Shown here: positions 59,843-64,000 of the stretch, one piece after another
Layout of the letters: each line of letters starts with the position of its first letter
Numbering within the stretch: position 1 is the stretch's first letter
Origin: DASSUW01 sp963759375
Lineage (GTDB): Bacteria; Actinomycetota; Thermoleophilia; Solirubrobacterales; Solirubrobacteraceae
Assembly: GCA_963759375.1 (NCBI GenBank)
Contig: CAVWYY010000002.1
Location: 558,001-622,000 of the forward strand
Reading direction: 5' to 3'
DNA length: 64,000 bases
The notes under the pieces: generated by a model
What the model was told of the DNA's origin: nothing
The model's database searches: none
Seen by the model: the letters and a program-made list of their open reading frames with translations, nothing else
Program-made: the position numbers and the translations under genes

Positions 59843-60764
59843 TTAGCGCGAGACGCGGTAGGTCCCGATCATCCCGGCGGCCATGTGCGACTCGACGTGG
59901 CAGTGGTAGAGCCACGTGCCCGGGTCACGCTCGCGCCAGCGCACGCGGAACGACTCGGCAGGCCCGACGGTCTTGGTGTCCTCGGGCACGCCGTCCGGGT
60001 CCCGCCAGCGGTGCCCGTGCACGTGGAACGTGTGGTGCTCGGAGCCCATCGCCATGACGTCCCACTGCACGACGTCGCCGACCCGCGAGCGGAACACCGG
60101 CGTGTTGCCCACGAACGCCCGGCCGTCGATGCTCTGGAACTGGCCCATCGGCGCGAAGACGACCACGAACTCTCGGTCGGGCACACGCTCGCGCCGGCCG
60201 CGGATCGAGAGCATCCCCCACATCCCGCCGTCGATCGACGCCTCCATCTCCGGCCCGTGGTCGTGGTACGGCCACACGCCCTTGGAGTCGCTTCCGGCCG
60301 TGAGCTTGTAGGTGTAGGTCCGCCCCGGCCTGACGTCGCCGTCACGGCCGCTGAAGCCGGGCAGGTAGGCGCCGTCCGAGCTGGGCTTGTAGTGCACGCC
60401 GTGGAAGTGCATCGAGTGCGGCCGCTGGAACGTGGTGTCCAGGTTCTTGAAGTGCACGCGCAGGCGGTCGCCCACGCGCGCTCGCAGCAGCGGTCCCGGC
60501 ATCAGGTCCTGGTTCCCGTCGCCCTGCGGCTCGTTGGTCAGCGGCCGTTTCCAGTTCTTGCTGTAGCGGCGGTACACGACCGTCGGGAAGACGGTCTGCG
60601 ACGGCGGATACATCATGTCCATGATCGCGTCGCGCTGGTTGGGGACGACGTTCCAGCTCACCGGCACGGCGGCCGACCCAGTAGTGCCTCACGGTTGCAG
60701 AGGCGGGGGCCGCGGTCGCTCCCGCGGCCAGCGTGGTCAGGACCGCGATCACTGAGCGTCGCAT
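59843..60764 (-). pseudogene. Two-domain multicopper oxidase, frame broken near the N-terminus
   Basis: About 306 residues when repaired. Signal peptide (SVIAVLTTLAAGATAAPASA). Copper motifs are HFHGVHY, WPYHDHGPEM, HTFHVHGHRW and the C-terminal WLYHCHVESHM, so all four type 1/2/3 ligand sets are present in a two-domain protein. An extra G near 60676 breaks the frame; removal reads HYWVAAVPVSWNVV. It resembles small laccases that work as trimers. It could oxidise phenols, metals or azo dyes. Divergent from the cupredoxin. Confidence 0.86.
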
Positions 60765-60865
60765 GGCCGCAGCGTGCCAGAAATCGCAAATGTACGGATA
60801 ACCCCTGGTCGTTCGTCGCGGAAACCCCCTGGCTACGGCTCATGGGCCCGGAGACACTCGCCCGC

Positions 60866-61702
60866 ATGCGATTCCGCGTTCTGCTCCCGGTGCTGGTATC
60901 CGGTCTGACCGTGGTCGGCGCGCCATCCGCGATGGCGGACACCGAGGTGCCGATCTTCAACGCCGCGTTCGGCACGCCGAAGGTCGACGTCCTCGCCGGC
61001 GAAACGGTCACGTGGCAGAACGACAGCTTCCAGCCGCACACGGTGTCCGCCGTCGACGCGTCGTTTGCCTCCGCGCGGCTGCTGCACGGCGGCTCGTACT
61101 CGCATCGCTTCACCGCGCCGGGCGTCGTCGGCTACTACTGCACCGTCCACCCGTACATGCGCGCGGAGGTCGACGTCTACCGGGTGATGCTCGAATCGCC
61201 GCGCGATGCCGCCGCGGCCGGGCGCCCGTACGTGCTGCAGGGTCGCGCCGATCTGCCCGCGGGCACCGCGGTGTCGATCCAGGCGGCCGACGGATCGCAG
61301 GCCGCCGCCGCCACGGTCGGCGCCCACGGCTCGTTCCAGGCGACCGTCACGCCGCGCGCGACCACCGCCTACCGGGCCGTGGCCGGCGCCGACACGAGCC
61401 CGCTCGTCCAGGTGCTGGTGCTCGACCGCAAGGTCAGCGCGGCCGCACGCTCGCGACATGACCGGGCCACCGTCCGCACCCGCGTGGTGCCAGGCGCCCG
61501 GGGCGCCACGGTCGTGCTCCAGCTGCACCTCAAGGAGCGCTTCGGCTGGTGGCCGGTCCGGCGCGCGAAGCTCGACAAGCGGTCGCGTGCGCGGTTCTCG
61601 GTGCGCCTGTCGCACAAGGTGCGGGCCCGCGTGGTCCTGGTCGGGTCGGACGGCGCGACGCCGCTGGCGCGCAGCGCCGTGCTGCGCCTCAAGCCCCGCT
61701 AG
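60866..61702 (+). CDS. Secreted plastocyanin-like cupredoxin
   Basis: 278 residues with a signal peptide (about 1-24, ending AMA). The N-terminal cupredoxin (about 25-105) has ligands His58 (QPHTV) and Cys92-x2-His95-x2-Met98 in YYCTVHPYM, a type 1 copper site. The remaining 170 residues are beta-rich, with YVLQGRADLPAGTAV and a basic C-terminus (RARVVLVGSDG, AVLRLKPR). It probably passes electrons to or from the divergent multicopper oxidase. The ATG matches the signal. Confidence 0.88.
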   Translation: MRFRVLLPVLVSGLTVVGAPSAMADTEVPIFNAAFGTPKVDVLAGETVTWQNDSFQPHTVSAVDASFASARLLHGGSYSHRFTAPGVVGYYCTVHPYMRAEVDVYRVMLESPRDAAAAGRPYVLQGRADLPAGTAVSIQAADGSQAAAATVGAHGSFQATVTPRATTAYRAVAGADTSPLVQVLVLDRKVSAAARSRHDRATVRTRVVPGARGATVVLQLHLKERFGWWPVRRAKLDKRSRARFSVRLSHKVRARVVLVGSDGATPLARSAVLRLKPR

Positions 61703-61749
61703 GCGTTCTTTACCCAGGAATCCGGCGCTGGTACGTTCGCGGCGCCTCC

Positions 61750-62295
61750 ATGCCGCACCCGGGCAACATCCACGGTCGGATGACCGCGCTGACGCTGTTC
61801 ACACCGGTCCGCCGCCAATACGTGTGGTTCCTCGAGATCGGCTTCTTCTGCGCGCGGCACCTGCCGCTCATCCAGAAGCACATCCTGCAGTTCAACTTCA
61901 TCAAGTTCGTGCGCTGGACGGTCGTGCAACTGCCGGGCGAGAAGCTCAACTACCGCTACATGCTGTTCGAGAGCAACTTCGACGGGCCGTGGCAGCACTA
62001 CATCGACGCGTTCGCGTACGTCATCCCGCGGGACATCCGGCTGACCTGGGGGCGCGGGATCGGGTTCCCGGGGCCGCCGCCGTCTGAGCCGCTGAAGGCG
62101 TGGATCGGGCACAACAGCATGGAGGGCGGCACCTACTACTGCGCGCACCCGGACGCGAGTACGCGCATGATCAAGAGCGCGCTCGTGGTGCGGGAGCGGA
62201 TCGCGCCGCTGGTGCGCGCCGCGCCCCAGATGCAGCCGGCCGAGTTCGAGGCCGCCTACCGGCGCTTCCTCACGGACGTCCAGGCGCACGTCTGA
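61750..62295 (+). CDS. Unknown protein, member 1 of a paralogous pair next to DyP peroxidase
   Basis: 181 residues with ALTLFTPVRRQYVWFLE, YRYMLFESNFDGPWQHYIDAFAY, GIGFPG, LKAWIGHN and YYCAHPDAST. Each of these has a counterpart in the next gene (ALTVFTPI, FRQLLFTSTFDGGLDAYLDDI, CVGYPG, FKAYIRAH, LFSSAFPRAT). It therefore shares a fold with its neighbour, likely an alpha/beta dimeric barrel of the ferredoxin type. No family is recognised. Its stop overlaps the next ATG. I infer a role with the DyP peroxidase. Confidence 0.72.
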   Translation: MPHPGNIHGRMTALTLFTPVRRQYVWFLEIGFFCARHLPLIQKHILQFNFIKFVRWTVVQLPGEKLNYRYMLFESNFDGPWQHYIDAFAYVIPRDIRLTWGRGIGFPGPPPSEPLKAWIGHNSMEGGTYYCAHPDASTRMIKSALVVRERIAPLVRAAPQMQPAEFEAAYRRFLTDVQAHV

Positions 62296-62849
62296 TGAAG
62301 CTGCGGCGGAACACGGTGCGGGGCGCGTACGCGCTGACGGTCTTCACGCCGATCGTGCCGGGGCACGAGGACGAGCTGCGCTCATTTATCGAGGGGCTGC
62401 CGGTGGGCGCGGACAGCCCGCTCGCGCGGGTGCGCGGGCTGCACCTGTCGCGGATCCAGATCTTCGACGAGCTGGTCGACCAGGGGCACGGGCATCGCGT
62501 GGACACGCTGCGGTTCCGGCAGCTGCTGTTCACCAGCACGTTCGACGGCGGGCTCGACGCGTATCTGGACGACATCTGCGCGCTGCTCGGCGCCGAGGCC
62601 GACGGCTGGTGGGGTCACTGCGTCGGCTATCCCGGCACGGCGGACCGGGACGCCTTCAAGGCCTACATCCGCGCCCATCAGGTCGACACGAACCTGTTCT
62701 CGTCGGCCTTCCCGCGGGCCACGGTGGCGGAGATGCTCGAAGGGCTGGCGCTGCGCGAGCAGCTCGCCGCGTTCGCCGCCGAGGCCCAGGGGCTCGACGC
62801 GGCGACGCTGCAGTCGCGGTTCCTCGCGCAGTTCGGGGGCGTGCGCTGA
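62295..62849 (+). CDS. Unknown protein, member 2 of the paralogous pair
   Basis: 184 residues starting ATG inside the previous stop (TGATG). It opens RGAYALTVFTPIVPGHEDELRSFIEGL and continues as the paralogue of the previous gene. The GHGHRVDTLRFRQLLF segment carries possible heme- or metal-binding His residues, but none is proven. It is followed immediately by the DyP peroxidase. Confidence 0.75.
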   Translation: MKLRRNTVRGAYALTVFTPIVPGHEDELRSFIEGLPVGADSPLARVRGLHLSRIQIFDELVDQGHGHRVDTLRFRQLLFTSTFDGGLDAYLDDICALLGAEADGWWGHCVGYPGTADRDAFKAYIRAHQVDTNLFSSAFPRATVAEMLEGLALREQLAAFAAEAQGLDAATLQSRFLAQFGGVR

Positions 62850-64000
62850 GGCGCTGCCCGATCAACCTGCCGCGGCGCGGCGCCGTCCCGGCAGACGTCG
62901 AGCTGGCGGACATCCAGGGGAACGTCCTGCGCGGCTACACGTATCCGGCGGCGGCGTACCTGTTCCTGCGCATCGACTCCGCCGACCAGGCGCGCGCGCT
63001 GATGGCGCGGATGCTGCCCCAGGTGGCGACGGCCGAGCCGTGGACCGACGGCCCGCCGGCGACCGCGCTGCACGTGGCGCTGACATTCTCGGGACTGGTC
63101 GCGCTCGGGCTGCCGGACCGGCTGTTGGATTCGTTCCCCGAGGCGTACCGGGAGGGCATGGCCGCGCGGGCCGCCCGGCTCGGCGACCGCGGACCGAGCG
63201 CTCCTGCGCGGTGGGAGCCGGGCCTGGGCACCGGTGAGGCGCACGTCCTCGTGACCGTCTACGCGGTCGACGTGCCGCGCCTGGACGCGGCGCGGGCCGC
63301 GCTCAAGCAGGTCGGCGCCGAGGGCGCGGTGACGGTCGTCAACGAGCAGCACGCCGAGGCGCGCACGGACGGGAGCGACCACTTCGGCTTCTTCGACGGG
63401 ATCGCACAGCCGGCGATCGCCGGGAGTGGCGTGTCGGCGCGCCCGGGCGACGGCCAGCCCGACGGCGCCGGCGGCTGGCGCGACGTGGCGGCCGGCGAGT
63501 TCCTGCACGGCTACACCGACGAGGACGGCGCCCTGCCCGTGGCGCCGGCCGAGCCGTTCGACCGCAACGGGACGTTCATGGTCTACCGCAAGCTGCACAT
63601 GGACGTGGCGGGGTTCCGGCGGTGGATCGACGAGCAGGGCCGGCGGTTCCCGGGCGGGCCCGAGCTGCTGGCGGCCAAGATCGTCGGCCGGTGGCGCGAC
63701 GGGACGCCGCTGGCGGTGGCGCCTGCGGCGCCCGACGCGGCGGTGCCGGCCGACCCGTCCCGGATCAACGCGTTCTCCTACGCCGACGACCCGGACGGGT
63801 TCCGCTGCCCGGCGGGCGCGCACATCCGCCGCGCGAACCCGCGCGACTCGATCGGGTTCTTCCACGGGCGGCTGACGAACCGGCACCGCATCATCCGCCG
63901 CGGCCGCCCGTACGGGCCGCCGCTGGCCGCCGGGGTCCTGGAGGACGACGGCGTCGACCGCGGCCTGGTGTTCGTCTGCTTCAACGCCGACATCTGGCGG
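62846..64000 (+). CDS. DyP-type heme peroxidase, 3' truncated by the window edge
   Basis: 385 codons are visible, open to the edge. DIQGNVLRGYTYPAAAYLFLRI (about 22-43) is the family opening. The distal-heme GXXDG motif is FGFFDGIAQP, and the proximal His lies in CPAGAHIRRANPRDS followed by NRHRIIRRGRPYGPP. There is no twin-arginine signal, so it is probably cytosolic or encapsulated. The likely start is a CTG overlapping the previous gene's TGA (CTGA), because no ATG or GTG in frame lies before the conserved region; a frame break in the first codons is the alternative. Confidence 0.87.
   Translation, partial: MRRCPINLPRRGAVPADVELADIQGNVLRGYTYPAAAYLFLRIDSADQARALMARMLPQVATAEPWTDGPPATALHVALTFSGLVALGLPDRLLDSFPEAYREGMAARAARLGDRGPSAPARWEPGLGTGEAHVLVTVYAVDVPRLDAARAALKQVGAEGAVTVVNEQHAEARTDGSDHFGFFDGIAQPAIAGSGVSARPGDGQPDGAGGWRDVAAGEFLHGYTDEDGALPVAPAEPFDRNGTFMVYRKLHMDVAGFRRWIDEQGRRFPGGPELLAAKIVGRWRDGTPLAVAPAAPDAAVPADPSRINAFSYADDPDGFRCPAGAHIRRANPRDSIGFFHGRLTNRHRIIRRGRPYGPPLAAGVLEDDGVDRGLVFVCFNADIWR

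Noticed and set aside
1..64000. Prophage, integrative element or genomic island
   Set aside because: No integrase, transposase, att-like duplication near the tRNA, or compositional shift is visible.

Overview
The window is a gene-dense, very GC-rich actinobacterial chromosome segment. The protein families seen are: paired pdxS/pdxT; F420-type LLM oxidoreductase; ATP-dependent ligase of the LigB type; sigma factors with SnoaL or zinc-finger extensions; and secreted proteins of a kind common in Thermoleophilia. Together they suggest Solirubrobacterales (Solirubrobacter/Conexibacter-like). That placement is inference from gene content, not a phylogeny. I see no insertion sequence, integrase, CRISPR array, rRNA or phage module. 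There is one tRNA (CAT anticodon, minus strand, near 50.1 kb).

Layout. 0-5.4 kb: 5'-truncated sugar isomerase, then a minus-strand operon of a 49-residue zinc-ribbon protein, pdxS and pdxT; divergent HIRAN protein, small protein, fatty acid desaturase with a small membrane protein, and a MurR/RpiR regulator. 5.4-9.6 kb: rmlC overlapping gluQ, then a 929-residue LAL/LuxR regulator. 9.6-14.4 kb: a five-gene minus-strand operon in which every gene overlaps the next (membrane protein, tail-anchored coiled-coil protein, GT-C-like membrane protein, isoaspartyl peptidase, second coiled-coil protein). 14.6-17.8 kb: GntR regulator plus EamA exporter with a FadR-type operator, a frameshifted SDR and a frameshifted histidine phosphatase. 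17.8-26.6 kb: ATP-dependent DNA ligase, a paralogue of the coiled-coil protein, membrane EAL protein, CorA, secreted SGNH hydrolase, EAL/HDOD protein. 26.6-34.3 kb: small proteins, a one-ATPase/two-permease ABC-2 exporter, and a tricarballylate-type module (TcuA-like flavoprotein divergent from tctCBA). 34.3-48.6 kb: VOC, tandem GNAT, DUF892 ferritin-like protein with a basic repeat tail, GT39-like protein, sigma/zinc-finger fusion, truncated haemoglobin, SnoaL-tailed sigma factor, DapA-like aldolase plus M43 metalloprotease, PpiC foldase, GH15 enzyme, AI-2E transporter. 48.6-59.8 kb: SRPBCC, RibD-C reductase, tRNA, SnoaL/XRE pair around a palindrome, PilZ plus MFS plus metalloprotease, SDR, HD-GYP plus receiver plus LLM plus glycosyltransferase, YcaQ-like protein, PspC. 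59.8-64 kb: two-domain multicopper oxidase divergent from a cupredoxin, then two paralogous unknown proteins overlapping into a DyP peroxidase that runs off the end.

How genes cooperate. The clearest functional units are PLP synthesis (pdxST), uptake and oxidation of a tricarboxylate (tctCBA/tcuA), copper redox (oxidase/cupredoxin), and several c-di-GMP turnover or sensing proteins (EAL, degenerate EAL-HDOD, HD-GYP, PilZ) without any GGDEF protein in view. Genes are commonly coupled by ATGA, GTGA or TTGA stop/start overlaps.

Caveat. About fifteen single-base frame breaks occur in ten otherwise well-conserved genes, concentrated at 16.7-17.7 kb and 38.7-60.7 kb. This looks more like residual sequencing indels than gene decay, so those genes are marked broken but may be intact in the organism.
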